Assembly (NCBI RefSeq): GCF_019740315.1
Contig: NZ_JAHXZR010000008.1
Coordinates: 62,001-126,000, forward strand
DNA: 64,000 nucleotides
Direction: 5' to 3'
Origin: Oceanobacter mangrovi
GTDB taxonomy: Bacteria; Pseudomonadota; Gammaproteobacteria; Pseudomonadales; Oceanobacteraceae
Made by a program: the position numbers and the translations under genes. Positions 20,133-29,971 of the stretch are shown one piece after another (the first letter of the stretch is position 1; every line of letters starts with the position of its first letter). The notes under the pieces were generated by a model. That model was given only the letters and a program-made list of their open reading frames with translations. It ran no database searches and was not told the DNA's origin.

Positions 20133-22778
20133 TTATTGCAGGCTCTTGCTGACAACCTCATAAACGTCGCGAGACAGCTGAGGTTCATCGGCAATGCGCT
20201 GCAACTCGGCCTGCATCAGTGCAGACAAGGCTGGCACCAGTCGACGCCACTTGGTCAACGGGGTAATCAGCCGTGAAGCAATCTGCGGATTGGAAGCATT
20301 CAGACGGATAATGGCATCCGCCAACAGCTTGTAACCGGAACCGTCAGTGGCGTGGAAATGACGCAGTGCCTGATTGGCGAACGCCCCCAGCACAGAACGA
20401 ATCTTGTTAGGGTTACGCCAGTCGAAGGCTTCGTGCTCCAGCAAGCCTTGCACCCGTTGCAAACTGCCAATTTCGGACGAACCACTCTGCACCGACAGCC
20501 ACTGGTTAACCACCAGCGGATCGTTCTTCCATTGCTGGTAGAAGGCATCAAGGGTTTGTTGCGCCAGCTCGTCATCACCACTGTTGGCCAACGCCATCAG
20601 CGCTGCCATCTGGTCGGTCATGTTATCGGTCTTGCTGAACTGGCTGACGGCCTGACGCAAACCGGCATCAGAAGCCAGGCTCCAGTAGTACAGCGCCAGA
20701 TTTTTCAGTGCCCGGGCTGCCATTTGCTGTGGTTCTGGCTGATATTCGGCATCGGATTTCAGCCGCTGATAACAGGCCGCGAACTGCTCGCTGAGCGCCA
20801 TTGCCACGGCCAGACGTACACGCTGACGACCAAGATGAATCGCATGAGGATCTACTTCGTCAACGAATTCGGCCACATAGGCTTCCGATGGCAGGGTCAG
20901 CAGATAGCTCACCATGGCCGGATCAAGAGACTGATCCGCCAGCAGTTCAGACAATACGGTCTGAGCCTCTGTCGACAGTTCAAATTCGTCCTTGCGAGCC
21001 TGCAGAATCCAGCCCAGCATCAGTTGCTGACCGGCATCCCAACGGTTGAAACCGTCAGAGTCATGTTTCAGACGGAACAGCAATTCCTGCTCAGATTGCT
21101 CGAAGTTGACCTTCACAGGCGCCGAGAAATCACGGAACAGCGATAGCACCGGTTTCTCAGTCAGTCCAGAGAACACAAAGGTCTGCTCAGCTTCGGTGAA
21201 GTGCAGCACCTGACTGGATGCCGTCCAGCTTTCCAGCCCCTGAGAGTCTTTGGCCGGGCTGACGTTGACGGTCATGTCGTTACCAGCGGAGTCAATCAGG
21301 CCCAGCTGCACCGGAATCCACATCGGCTGCTTGCCAGTTTGTCCCGGTGTATCCGGACACTGCTGACGCAGGGTCAGATACAGTGCCTGCTCATCGGCAC
21401 GGTATTCAGCACTGGCGCTGACAACCGGCGTGCCTGCCTGCTTGTACCACAGCTTGAAGCGGGTCAAGTCAACACCGTTGGCATCTTCCATCGCCGACAC
21501 AAAGTCATAAATGGTCACGGCCTGACCGTCATGGCGTTCAAAATACAGGTCCGAGCCTTTGCGGAAACCGTCGGCACCAAGGATCTTGTGGATCATGCCA
21601 ACCACTTCAGCGCCTTTTTCATAAATGGTCACTGTGTAGAAGTTGGAGATTTCAATAAAGGAATCCGGCTGTACAGGATGCGCCATCGGGCCGCCGTCTT
21701 CAGCAAACTGCACGGTGCGCAGAATACGGGCGTCTTCAATCCGCTTGACGGTTGCCGAGTTCATATCGGCCGAGAAACCGGCGTCACGGAAGACGGTGAA
21801 ACCTTCTTTCAGGCTCAACTGGAACCAGTCGCGGCAGGTCACCCGGTTACCGGACCAGTTGTGGAAATATTCGTGCGCAACAATGGACTCAATACGCTGG
21901 TAGGCGGCGTCGGTCGCAGTGGCCGGATTGGCCAGCACGCAGGAAGAGTTGAAGATATTCAGACCCTTGTTTTCCATCGCCCCCATGTTGAAGTCGTCTA
22001 CTGCGACGATCATGAAAATATCCAGATCGTATTCGCGACCATAGACTTCTTCATCCCAGCGCATCGAGCGCTTGAGGGCGTCCAGAGCGTAGTCGGTCTT
22101 GTCGATGTTCTGTGGCTCAACAAAGATTTTCAGCTTCACCTCACGACCATTCATGGTGGTGAAGCTGTCTTCCTTGCTGAGCAGATCCCCGGCAACCAGC
22201 GCAAACAGGTAGGCTGGCTTGCGGTGCGGGTCCTGCCAGGTCACCTTGCGACGGCCATCATCGAGAGTGATGTCGGATGTGCAGTTGCCGTTCGACAGCA
22301 TCACCGGATACAGGCTGCCATCGGCAATGATGTGAGTAGTAAACACCGACATCACGTCCGGGCGGTCGAGGTAATAGGTAATACGACGGAAGCCTTCAGC
22401 CTCACACTGGGTGCAGTACATGCCGCCGGAACGGTACAAGCCCTCCAGCGCGGTGTTCTGGGCCGGATAGATACGGGTCACGATGGTCAGCGTGTGCTGG
22501 CTGCCCAGCCCGCTCAGCGTCAGGCTTTCCTCATCCTGCTGATAAGCGTCGGCGGCAACAGCCGCACCGTCAATCGCCACACTGACCAGCTCCAGCTGTT
22601 GGCCATCCAGCCGCAGCGAACCGGAAGCAGGCAGATTGCCATTGGCTTCGATCATCAGGGTTGAGGTAACCAGCGTTGCCTCCTCGTACAGTTCAAAGCT
22701 CAGTTCGGTACTGCTGATCCAGTAATCCGGCTGACGGTAGTCCTGCAGATAGATGGCTTGTGGTTGGGCATCACGCAT
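20133..22778 (-). CDS. pepN: Aminopeptidase N
   Basis: Zinc metallo-aminopeptidase of the M1 family, a major cytoplasmic peptidase that releases N-terminal residues from peptides. 881 residues (E. coli PepN has 870). The exopeptidase motif GAMENKGLNIF is near residue 264. The zinc-binding HEXXH is seen as VAHEYFHNWSGNRVT near residue 300, with the third zinc ligand in the following LKEGFTVFRD segment. The start MRDAQPQAIYL has AGAAGGAA upstream; an in-frame extension to 22817 is not needed. It ends the pepN-to-nadK neighbourhood, which has the same composition in Pseudomonas. Confidence 0.96.
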   Translation of the reverse strand: MRDAQPQAIYLQDYRQPDYWISSTELSFELYEEATLVTSTLMIEANGNLPASGSLRLDGQQLELVSVAIDGAAVAADAYQQDEESLTLSGLGSQHTLTIVTRIYPAQNTALEGLYRSGGMYCTQCEAEGFRRITYYLDRPDVMSVFTTHIIADGSLYPVMLSNGNCTSDITLDDGRRKVTWQDPHRKPAYLFALVAGDLLSKEDSFTTMNGREVKLKIFVEPQNIDKTDYALDALKRSMRWDEEVYGREYDLDIFMIVAVDDFNMGAMENKGLNIFNSSCVLANPATATDAAYQRIESIVAHEYFHNWSGNRVTCRDWFQLSLKEGFTVFRDAGFSADMNSATVKRIEDARILRTVQFAEDGGPMAHPVQPDSFIEISNFYTVTIYEKGAEVVGMIHKILGADGFRKGSDLYFERHDGQAVTIYDFVSAMEDANGVDLTRFKLWYKQAGTPVVSASAEYRADEQALYLTLRQQCPDTPGQTGKQPMWIPVQLGLIDSAGNDMTVNVSPAKDSQGLESWTASSQVLHFTEAEQTFVFSGLTEKPVLSLFRDFSAPVKVNFEQSEQELLFRLKHDSDGFNRWDAGQQLMLGWILQARKDEFELSTEAQTVLSELLADQSLDPAMVSYLLTLPSEAYVAEFVDEVDPHAIHLGRQRVRLAVAMALSEQFAACYQRLKSDAEYQPEPQQMAARALKNLALYYWSLASDAGLRQAVSQFSKTDNMTDQMAALMALANSGDDELAQQTLDAFYQQWKNDPLVVNQWLSVQSGSSEIGSLQRVQGLLEHEAFDWRNPNKIRSVLGAFANQALRHFHATDGSGYKLLADAIIRLNASNPQIASRLITPLTKWRRLVPALSALMQAELQRIADEPQLSRDVYEVVSKSLQ

Positions 22779-22846
22779 AAAAATGTTCCTTCTGGACTGT
22801 GGCCCCGGTGTAGCCACCGGGAGGCTCAGATTCGTTCCGTAACTTG

Positions 22847-23689
22847 TTACAGCTGGTGCAGTGCAACCTGGTAACTGGTGTACTTGCGCAGGTTGATTAC
22901 GCCGGTATCAAGGATCAGGTATTGCCCCTTGATTCCCATTAACCGCCCCTGTACCTCGGCGGTTTTATCAAGATTATGACTGCTTACCTTGGTTGGGTAT
23001 TCCAGCACAGGGTAATGAAAAGTATGAGACAGCTGGTCGACACCGATCAATTGAACAACCGCATCGGCACCGTGTTCAGCGTTCAGGGCCGCCAACGGCT
23101 CAGCAAATTGCTGCAGCAAGGCGTCCCGTTCGGCCGCCAGATCCAGCTCCGCCACCGAGCCTTTCAGCATCGCCCGCCAGTTGGTTTTGTCAGCTATCTT
23201 GCTGCGCAGCAGATCTTCTACCAAACCGGCCAGCCGACGGGTTTTGACTCTGGCAATCGCCAGCCCCTGCACCGCCCCCTGATCAAGCCAGCGGGTCGGT
23301 AACTGGGTCGCCCGGGTAATACCGACCTTGAGGCCTGAGGAGTTGGCCAGATAGACATAATGCGGCTGAAAGCAAACATCTTCTGCCCACTGTGGCTCCC
23401 GGCACGTACCAAGATGAAAGTGGCATTTTTCTGGGCTCATCATGCAGCTGTCACACTGCGCCAGCTTGCTGAAACAGGGGTAACAATAACCCTGGCCAAA
23501 ACTCTTTTTGGTGTTGCGGCCGCAGGCACAGCACTGGATTGCCCCTTGCCAGGCCAGTAACAGTTGCTGACCTAACAAGGCGTTCATATCAACCTGTTGG
23601 TCAGCCAGTTCCAGCCGGTAACGGACCTCGCCATTGTCATTGGCGGTGGCGACCATCTTGCTGAGGCCGCCGCTTGCTATCAAGGTCAT
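22847..23689 (-). CDS. DUF2797 family zinc-finger protein
   Basis: 280 residues. The N-terminal half has clustered cysteines (CCACGRN, GYCYPCFSKLAQCDSC, CHFHLGTC) that should bind zinc. It is followed by a conserved YLANSSGLKVGITR segment that resembles the start of a GIY-YIG-like fold. The family is uncharacterised. It lies 3 nt after the DUF1315 gene, in the same operon order as in Pseudomonas. Confidence 0.88.
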   Translation of the reverse strand: MTLIASGGLSKMVATANDNGEVRYRLELADQQVDMNALLGQQLLLAWQGAIQCCACGRNTKKSFGQGYCYPCFSKLAQCDSCMMSPEKCHFHLGTCREPQWAEDVCFQPHYVYLANSSGLKVGITRATQLPTRWLDQGAVQGLAIARVKTRRLAGLVEDLLRSKIADKTNWRAMLKGSVAELDLAAERDALLQQFAEPLAALNAEHGADAVVQLIGVDQLSHTFHYPVLEYPTKVSSHNLDKTAEVQGRLMGIKGQYLILDTGVINLRKYTSYQVALHQL

Positions 23690-23692
23690 AAA

Positions 23693-23956
23693 TTACTGGA
23701 TCGTCAGAGGCTTTGGTTCATCGTCACGGCCAATCTTGTCAACATTGCCAGAAGCGCAGGCGCCGCCGACGTAACCAACCCGTTCATCAAATGGCACATC
23801 CGCAGCGACTTCATAATGCAGAATGGCTTCCAGGCACAGCTCGCGCTGGCCTTCTTTCAGGGCCTGGCCATTGGGCCACTTGCCCAGCGCCACGGCGTTT
23901 TTCAGATTTTCGTAGACTTCCGGAGTCATCGACTGGATCAGATCTTCTAGAGTCAT
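23693..23956 (-). CDS. DUF1315 (YeaC-like) small protein
   Basis: 87 residues, matching the conserved small gammaproteobacterial YeaC family: MTLEDLIQSMTPEVYENLK, then LCLEAILHYE near the middle. The function is unknown. The start is the ATG with GAGG 6 nt upstream, 2 nt after the rhomboid stop, so it is translationally coupled. Confidence 0.88.
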   Translation of the reverse strand: MTLEDLIQSMTPEVYENLKNAVALGKWPNGQALKEGQRELCLEAILHYEVAADVPFDERVGYVGGACASGNVDKIGRDDEPKPLTIQ

Positions 23957-23958
23957 GG

Positions 23959-24867
23959 TCAACCTCGGTCCTGGTCGTTGGAGTCCGGATCATTGGCATC
24001 CGGACGGGAAAATGATTGTTTGGCAGCGATCAGCTGTCGTTCATGCAGGCTCAGTGGCCATACCCAGGCCATCAGCAGGCCGCATACAAGGCCTCCCAAA
24101 TGGGCGCTGTTGGCTGTGCCAGACAAGCCGGGAATGATACTGTCTCCGGCCATGGTCAGCAGCAAGAATCCCGCCATCAGAGGCAACAGCATTCTGGGAA
24201 TCGGATACGGCACACCGCGCTGATACTGACGCCAGCCAATCCAGCCCATCAGACCATAGGTCACGCCAGACAGCCCGCCAAAGCCAGGTCCACTCACCCA
24301 CCACTGGGCCAGGTTGCCTACCAGAGCTGTAATCAGGGTTAACAGCAGCAACCGCCAGACACCGTCCTGGCGTTCCAGCGCGCGGCCGAGAATCCACCAC
24401 CACATGGTGTTAAACACCAGATGCATCAGGGAAAAATGCAGCACCGTCGGCTTCAGCCACCCCAACAAGCCAACATGTAAATAAGCGGCCAACGAGTTTT
24501 TATGCTGTGGCCACAAGCCCAACCCGGGCTGGGCCCAGTCGTACCAGAAATGACTGACCTGCATATAGGCAAAGACCGCCACCAAGACGACGGCGACCGC
24601 CAGTGTAAAGGGAGTCTGCAACATCGACAGCAGATAATGGCTGGCTGATCCCTGACGAGCCAACGAATGCTCAACCTGTTGCAGGTCACCGGTCTGCCAC
24701 TGCTGTAACCAGACCCGCACCTTGGCGACATCCGCCGCGTCAGCGAGATACAAATGTTGCTTGCCTTCCACTTCGATAACCCGATGGGCGATGCGATTGG
24801 CCCACAACTGTTGGGTGAGTGGCGCCAGATCCACATCCGGGGGCGCCACCAGAACAAGTACGGACAT
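23959..24867 (-). CDS. Rhomboid family intramembrane serine protease (GlpG-like)
   Basis: 302 residues. The N-terminal cytoplasmic domain (about 1-65) is similar to the GlpG cytoplasmic domain, followed by a six-TM rhomboid core (about 85-280). The catalytic serine is in GGLSGVTYG (near residue 198) and the catalytic histidine in NSAHLGGLVCG (near residue 257). Family members cleave transmembrane segments in the inner membrane. The start codon overlaps the stop of the phosphoesterase gene as TAATG. Confidence 0.92.
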   Translation of the reverse strand: MSVLVLVAPPDVDLAPLTQQLWANRIAHRVIEVEGKQHLYLADAADVAKVRVWLQQWQTGDLQQVEHSLARQGSASHYLLSMLQTPFTLAVAVVLVAVFAYMQVSHFWYDWAQPGLGLWPQHKNSLAAYLHVGLLGWLKPTVLHFSLMHLVFNTMWWWILGRALERQDGVWRLLLLTLITALVGNLAQWWVSGPGFGGLSGVTYGLMGWIGWRQYQRGVPYPIPRMLLPLMAGFLLLTMAGDSIIPGLSGTANSAHLGGLVCGLLMAWVWPLSLHERQLIAAKQSFSRPDANDPDSNDQDRG

Positions 24868-25829
24868 TAACGCTCTTTTTGCTCCACTCGAACCCAGGTG
24901 AACTTGCTGGGTTGTAATTGCTGTTCAAGATCCATGCGATAGGCCACCAGGCGGCCATATTTCACGGCACTGTAATCAAGACATGCCAGATTTGGGGCAA
25001 TCGGGGAAGGAATGCCTGACATCCAGTAGTGACCAAAAAACAGCGGTTTTTCTTCCGGGCCATAGAATAAAAGCTGGGCTTTTTCGGCATCCGACAGCAA
25101 TGAGTAGTGCAAATCCGGTGGTAGTGGGTCGGGCTGGAAAATCACATCGCTGTAGCGCTTGGGATCTTCTTGCCAGAACTTGGTGCGGAAAAACTGCCGC
25201 ACAAAACCGTCTCGGGCGGTCATTGAACGGCCCTCTGGCAACTTCAGTGAAGTGCCCCGCAAGGTGCGGTCGAGGAAACGGTACAGGAAGGTGCTGGTAT
25301 CGACCGACTCTACCACCAGATCGTGATCGAGCTGGTTACCGCCATAACGGGCGATGTATTCGTCGATCATCTGTTGATCCCAGCTGGCATGCACCACCCG
25401 GAAATGGTCGTAATCCATGAATAACGGCCGTTCGAGGAACCAAGCCAGCATCTCGTTGAGCTCGGCGGGATGATTGGCAAATTGCTCCAGCGTGGCTTCA
25501 ACAATGCGGGTGTTGCGCTTGGTATGCTCACGCAAATAGGCCCGGCGCATTCCGGCAGGTGCGGGAGTGCAGTAGGTAATCAGATTGTATTCGTGATTGC
25601 CCATCAGCATTTCTGCTTCCCCGGCATCCACCATGGTGCGGACGATCTCACAGGCTTCGCGAATATGGGGGCCACGATCAACAATATCGCCGACAAACAC
25701 CACCTTGCGACGCGGGTGGCGATAAACACCATGCTGCTTGCGGTAGCCCATCTGTTCCAGCAGTTTGATCAGCGTATCGCCGCAACCGTGGATATCACCG
25801 ATCAGGTCGTATCCCTGATGCATACTCAT
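24867..25829 (-). CDS. Calcineurin-like metallophosphoesterase
   Basis: 320 residues with the classic dimetal motifs GDIHGCGDT (near 12), GDIVDRGPH (near 47) and GNHEYN (near 79). It belongs to the serine/threonine phosphatase-like or PrpE/ApaH-type group of small phosphoesterases; substrate unknown. ATGA overlap with the nadK stop and TAATG overlap with the rhomboid start show tight coupling. Confidence 0.88.
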   Translation of the reverse strand: MSMHQGYDLIGDIHGCGDTLIKLLEQMGYRKQHGVYRHPRRKVVFVGDIVDRGPHIREACEIVRTMVDAGEAEMLMGNHEYNLITYCTPAPAGMRRAYLREHTKRNTRIVEATLEQFANHPAELNEMLAWFLERPLFMDYDHFRVVHASWDQQMIDEYIARYGGNQLDHDLVVESVDTSTFLYRFLDRTLRGTSLKLPEGRSMTARDGFVRQFFRTKFWQEDPKRYSDVIFQPDPLPPDLHYSLLSDAEKAQLLFYGPEEKPLFFGHYWMSGIPSPIAPNLACLDYSAVKYGRLVAYRMDLEQQLQPSKFTWVRVEQKER

Positions 25830-26710
25830 TCTCCAAGGTTACTGCTCCAGCCCAACTTGGTACGACAGATCTCGTAGAAGTTATGACTTTTCGGGTGAAT
25901 CAGCTTCAGCTTGTGCGGCTTCTTGCGAATGGTGATGGTGTCACCGGGCGCACAGGGAATGTGTGTCTGGCCGTCGCAGCTGACGGTCGGATAGATATCC
26001 AGATCGCCATCGACATGAATCTTGATTTCACTCTTGCCGTCGACCACGATCGGTCGGCTCGACAAGGTATGCGGGAACATAGGTACCAGCACCAGCGCAT
26101 CCAGTTTCGGATGCATGATGGGGCCGCCACCGGAAAGGGAATAGGCGGTTGAGCCGGTTGGGGTTGATACAATCAGGCCATCGGAACGCAGGTTGTAGAC
26201 GTACTGGCCTTCAATCCACAGGTCAAAGCCGATCATCCGCGCGGACTTGCCAGGATGCAGCACCACATCGTTCAGTGCCGCGCCCGAGCCAATCGGATTG
26301 CCATCGCGTTTGACTTCGGTATCCAGCAGGAAGCGCATTTCACTGGTGTATTCGCCCTGCAACACTGCCAGCACTTCATCACACATGGATTCGTCCGGGC
26401 TGATATCGGTGAGGAAACCCAGTCGGCCACGGTTAATTCCGAGCACCGGGATGTTGTACTTGGCCAGCGCCCGGGCCGCGCCCAGCAAGCTGCCGTCACC
26501 GCCGACCACAATCACCAGGTCGCAGATCTCACCCAGCAGATTCACTTTGGAAACCTGCATATTATGGCCGGGAATCACGTCGGCAATACGGTCATCGAGG
26601 ATGACGTAGTAGCCTTCGTCAGTCAGAAATCGCGACAGTCGCTTGACCGTGTCGATCACCTTGTTACTGTTCAAACGCCCGATAATGCCGATGTTGCGAA
26701 ACTCTTCCAT
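25826..26710 (-). CDS. nadK: NAD kinase
   Basis: Phosphorylates NAD to NADP with ATP, the only known route to NADP. 294 residues, standard for the bacterial family. The conserved GGDGS motif is in VVVGGDGSLLGAARAL near residue 73, and GINRGRLGFLTDI follows. The family also shows TPTGSTAYSLSGGGPI near residue 185, present here. The start MEEFRNIGIIGR is chosen by homology; a 20-residue upstream extension is unlikely. It is the first gene of the minus-strand run towards pepN. Confidence 0.95.
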   Translation of the reverse strand: MEEFRNIGIIGRLNSNKVIDTVKRLSRFLTDEGYYVILDDRIADVIPGHNMQVSKVNLLGEICDLVIVVGGDGSLLGAARALAKYNIPVLGINRGRLGFLTDISPDESMCDEVLAVLQGEYTSEMRFLLDTEVKRDGNPIGSGAALNDVVLHPGKSARMIGFDLWIEGQYVYNLRSDGLIVSTPTGSTAYSLSGGGPIMHPKLDALVLVPMFPHTLSSRPIVVDGKSEIKIHVDGDLDIYPTVSCDGQTHIPCAPGDTITIRKKPHKLKLIHPKSHNFYEICRTKLGWSSNLGE

Positions 26711-26850
26711 CATCCCAACCCAGTTTGTCTTTGACTCTGCAACCAACGCTGTTTGTTGCCAATCAGACATATCGCCACGGTTGGCAATACCCCTGCAGAA
26801 TTGGGCGATTTATAACACAGCGCCCCCCAAAAGGCTTGTTGAGCTAACGC

Positions 26851-27744
26851 ATGCATCCATCAGAACCGTATTTTTTCGACCTTGTGGACAAGCCCAAACG
26901 GGATCTCTGGTGGGCAATCAAGTCGCCATCCTTGCTGGACTGTGACTGGTCGCCCGCCGCTCCCGCCTGGTTGATTAACCAATTAGCACGAATGCCGCAC
27001 GCTGGCCAATGGCCGCTGCCGCCAGGCTGTAATCACAGCCGCCTCGGGCTGGTGTTTGAATCGCTCTGGCATCACTGGCTTGAACAGACCGGTTGGCGCT
27101 GGCAAGCCAACCTGCACATCAGCGCCGCTGGCAAAACCCTTGGTGAACTGGATGTGTTATTTGACGATGGCCAGCAGCAACGCCATCTGGAACTGGCGCT
27201 GAAATTTTATCTTGGCTATGGCAACGGCGCTGACAGTGAATGGATTGGCCCCAACCGCCGCGACCGCTTGCGCCGCAAGCTGGACCACAGCCGCGATCAC
27301 CAGTTGCCCCTGGCGGCAACTGCAGCAGCCCGGCCGCAACTGCAAAGCCATAACTGGGCCATTAACGAATCCAGTGCGCTGATGCGCGGCTGCCTGTTCT
27401 GGCCTTGCGATCAGTCACAACAACCTGAGTTGCCAGTTGAAGCCAATCCCGCTCACTGGTCTGGTTTCTGGTGTCATGCCAGGGATATCCGCCGCTATCT
27501 GACAGACGGACATTGGGTAATTCTGGCCCGCGACGAATGGCTTAGCCCGGTCGTCGCCCAGAAGGTGGTATCGGCTGAGCGGCTGTGTGAGCTATTGGCC
27601 ATCCATTTTCGGTATCTGGAAGTGCCGCTGGCCATTGCCCGTATGGAGCAACTCGACCGTCAACCTGATGACCAGGCCAACGAACAACGCTGGGGCGAAC
27701 AGCAACGGGGAATGGTGGTATGTGATCGGTGGCCGCTTAACTAG
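26851..27744 (+). CDS. DUF1853 family protein
   Basis: 297 residues, cytoplasmic. It has the family features GLVFESLWHHWL (near 70), LGELDVLF (near 100), LELALKFYLG (near 115) and a WIGPNRRDRLRRKLDH segment. The E...ExD...ExxxKF pattern (LGELD then LELALKF) resembles a PD-(D/E)xK nuclease fold; this is my inference, not an established function. It stands alone, divergent from nadK. Confidence 0.85.
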   Translation: MHPSEPYFFDLVDKPKRDLWWAIKSPSLLDCDWSPAAPAWLINQLARMPHAGQWPLPPGCNHSRLGLVFESLWHHWLEQTGWRWQANLHISAAGKTLGELDVLFDDGQQQRHLELALKFYLGYGNGADSEWIGPNRRDRLRRKLDHSRDHQLPLAATAAARPQLQSHNWAINESSALMRGCLFWPCDQSQQPELPVEANPAHWSGFWCHARDIRRYLTDGHWVILARDEWLSPVVAQKVVSAERLCELLAIHFRYLEVPLAIARMEQLDRQPDDQANEQRWGEQQRGMVVCDRWPLN

Positions 27745-27755
27745 CGCCCGGCAGA

Positions 27756-27774
27756 CCAGGCATGCCTGGACCCT
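27756..27774. repeat. Palindrome CCAGGCATGCCTGG with ACCCT tail
   Basis: A 14-bp perfect palindrome starting 11 bp after the stop of the DUF1853 gene, followed by ACCCT. A close copy (CAAGGCATGCCTTG followed by ACCCT) occurs 25 bp after another plus-strand gene near 58.9 kb. It could be a dispersed intergenic element. Confidence 0.45.
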
Positions 27775-27887
27775 ACGCAGCACGTTCCACCCCTTAATCC
27801 GTGGGGCACGACATGTCATGCAAAAATCCGCTGCTATCTTCCGCGCCTATCCAGGCATACATGGCCCCTGCGCCGAACTCTATCGGA

Positions 27888-28859
27888 TCAGGCGCTGTCT
27901 CCAAATACATAATCCAGCCCAATCCCGCGCCGTCCCTGCAAACCGCCGCCGTGCAAAAACAGGGTTTTGCGCCCTTCAAATTCGGCTTTGTGAAGCGTAA
28001 CCGCGGCCAACATGGGCGCAGTATAAATTGGCTCCAGAGGCAGTTGCTGCTGATCCCACTGCTGAATCAGGGGCAGTAACTGCTGACGCTGTTTGCCAAA
28101 GCTGGCAGCCGAGGACAACAGCCGCCAGTTATATCCACTAAACTGCTGCTGCCAACCTTGCTGCAAAGCTCCCTGATCTGCCACCACCTGCACCCCCAGC
28201 AAACGCACCGCCGCAGGTAAACGGGGTAACAGATGTTCCGCCAGGGTACCGCTGCCGATCGCCAGACAAATCTGGTCATAGCCGGCCGCTTGCCGGATAA
28301 GCCAGTCGAACGCCTGTTCGGCCTGATCGCAAAATGAAGCCGCGCAGGAGTTTGCACTGCCCTGGCTAAACGCTGCCAGCGCACCACCTTCACCAATAAA
28401 ATACCCATGAAAATTTTGCGCCTGCTGACGCTGCCAAACCGCGTCATAACGCTGTTGATAGGCCTTGCGGTCGAGGAATTGCAGCTGCATACCCCAGCGC
28501 TGGCAATCCGCCAGCATCGCCGTTAAGGGCTGCGCAGCATAACCCCGGATCAGTCCGGTGGCTGAAATTTCAAGCTGCTGTGCCAGCCAGGCCACCGCAT
28601 GTAAATGATTCGACCAGACACCGCCGGGCGTCACCCAGCCATCGGCTTGCAGCAAGTCGGGCCAGTGCACCAATAACTTGAAGAATTTATTGCCTTGTAA
28701 AACCGGATGAAGCTGATCGAGCCGCAGGATATCGGTATAACAGTCGTTCGACAGACCCAGTGACTGTGGCGCAAGTGTATCCACAGGCAGACTTTGCAAA
28801 CGCGCCAGCAAGCTGGCAAGCAACTCTTCGGCGCGGGCGTTGGTGATGGTTCGGGACAA
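27888..28859 (-). CDS. PLP-dependent ACC deaminase/D-cysteine desulfhydrase family protein
   Basis: About 323 residues of the fold-type II PLP family. The lysine expected to hold PLP is in LQGNKFFKL, and SNHLHAVAWLAQQL matches the phosphate-contact helix of the group. CLAIGSGTLAEHLLP is the second phosphate-binding loop. Family members deaminate 1-aminocyclopropane-1-carboxylate or desulfhydrate D-cysteine; the substrate here is not decided. The start is uncertain: only a TTG without a good binding site is available near the expected N-terminus. Confidence 0.85.
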   Translation of the reverse strand: MSRTITNARAEELLASLLARLQSLPVDTLAPQSLGLSNDCYTDILRLDQLHPVLQGNKFFKLLVHWPDLLQADGWVTPGGVWSNHLHAVAWLAQQLEISATGLIRGYAAQPLTAMLADCQRWGMQLQFLDRKAYQQRYDAVWQRQQAQNFHGYFIGEGGALAAFSQGSANSCAASFCDQAEQAFDWLIRQAAGYDQICLAIGSGTLAEHLLPRLPAAVRLLGVQVVADQGALQQGWQQQFSGYNWRLLSSAASFGKQRQQLLPLIQQWDQQQLPLEPIYTAPMLAAVTLHKAEFEGRKTLFLHGGGLQGRRGIGLDYVFGDSA

Positions 28860-28902
28860 ACGGATTTTCGCTATTCAATAAACGGCCAGCCTGGGGCCGA
28901 AC

Positions 28903-29682
28903 TCAGTATTTGCGTTTTTCGTCGAGGCCAACCGGAATTCCATGAACGTCCGGTTCGTCTTTTTCGGCTTCGCGTGACAAGGCTTTGGCCAAGGCATCAT
29001 CTCTGGTGGTGGTGCCGGAGTAAAGATCCGTGCTGCGTTTGGACAATATACGAATCTTGTCGTTTTTCTCTGGATACTGCAGATCAAATTCAATCAACAG
29101 CTTGCGTGCCGCCTTGTAATAATTACTGGCTGTGAGGATATCTCCACGCTGGGCCGCAACGTCGCCTTGAGCAGTGAAGGTATCCACCTCCCGCTCCAAC
29201 AATATCACCCGCAAATAACGGCGATAATCGTTAAGGGAGGTCGCTGATATTTCCTTGCGTTTGGCCATCGCATTCAGCACCGACATAATTCGCGCCACCT
29301 GCCGTTTGGCGAAATGAATTTCGCGATCACTTTTCAAAACCATTCTGGGTTCATGGTTTTCATTGATTTTGGCGCGCAACACTTCGGTATCCAGCTTTTC
29401 TGCCTTGGCGGTGATTTCCTCAGCCCCTTTTGGCCATTGTTGCTGAGCCAGCTGCAACATATGGTCTATACGCTCGGCGACCAACAGCTGAATTTCCTGA
29501 AAATTATCGATCAGGATCAACAGCTCCAATGCTTCGTACAATTCTTCCGCCTTGGACAAAATCAGTTTTGCCTGCATTCGCATGGATTGCTGTTGCTGTT
29601 GATGACGGCCATAAATCACCATAGCCACCATAAGCAGGGCCACAGGCAAGGCGATGGCAATCACCAGACCAATCGCAGACAT
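28903..29682 (-). CDS. Membrane-anchored helical hypothetical protein upstream of topA
   Basis: 259 residues. One N-terminal TM segment (about 3-25, IGLVIAIALPVALLMVAMVIYG) and a glutamine run are followed by a long, charged, mostly helical soluble region with likely coiled coil (about 30-200). A basic/acidic tail ends in DEKRKY. The start MSAIGLV has GGAGG 6 nt upstream. A similar conserved hypothetical is found beside topA in Pseudomonas. Function unknown. Confidence 0.8.
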   Translation of the reverse strand: MSAIGLVIAIALPVALLMVAMVIYGRHQQQQQSMRMQAKLILSKAEELYEALELLILIDNFQEIQLLVAERIDHMLQLAQQQWPKGAEEITAKAEKLDTEVLRAKINENHEPRMVLKSDREIHFAKRQVARIMSVLNAMAKRKEISATSLNDYRRYLRVILLEREVDTFTAQGDVAAQRGDILTASNYYKAARKLLIEFDLQYPEKNDKIRILSKRSTDLYSGTTTRDDALAKALSREAEKDEPDVHGIPVGLDEKRKY

Positions 29683-29885
29683 TCTGATTCCTCCGAAATA
29701 AATTCGTACCAACTTATAGTTCAGATATTCAGTCTAGCAACTCTGTGGCGATCCTCCTGTCATCCGGGTAAAAGCTCGGATTGGCTGCTATGGTTGCTAA
29801 TCAAGGGCTATGCAAGCAGGCCTCAAAAAGACCATTTTTTGAGAACCAGCAGACTGTTTCTGTCAAGAAGAAATATCGCTCAGGC

Positions 29886-29914
29886 TTGACCAATACGGGG
29901 GGTATCCCTATAAA
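29886..29914 (+). promoter_or_regulatory. Sigma-70 promoter of topA
   Basis: TTGACC (29886-29891), a 17-bp spacer and TATAAA (29909-29914), giving a near-consensus promoter with transcription expected to begin near 29921, about 50 nt before the topA ATG. Confidence 0.75.
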
Positions 29915-29971
29915 GTGTCGCGACAGCCGCCGCTGAACAACATTACAGAATTGAAAGGTAACTCGGAGAAT

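Noticed and set aside
21201-22664. 487-codon plus-strand frame opposite pepN
   Set aside because: Shadow of pepN, which has complete catalytic motifs; no binding site and no known domain.
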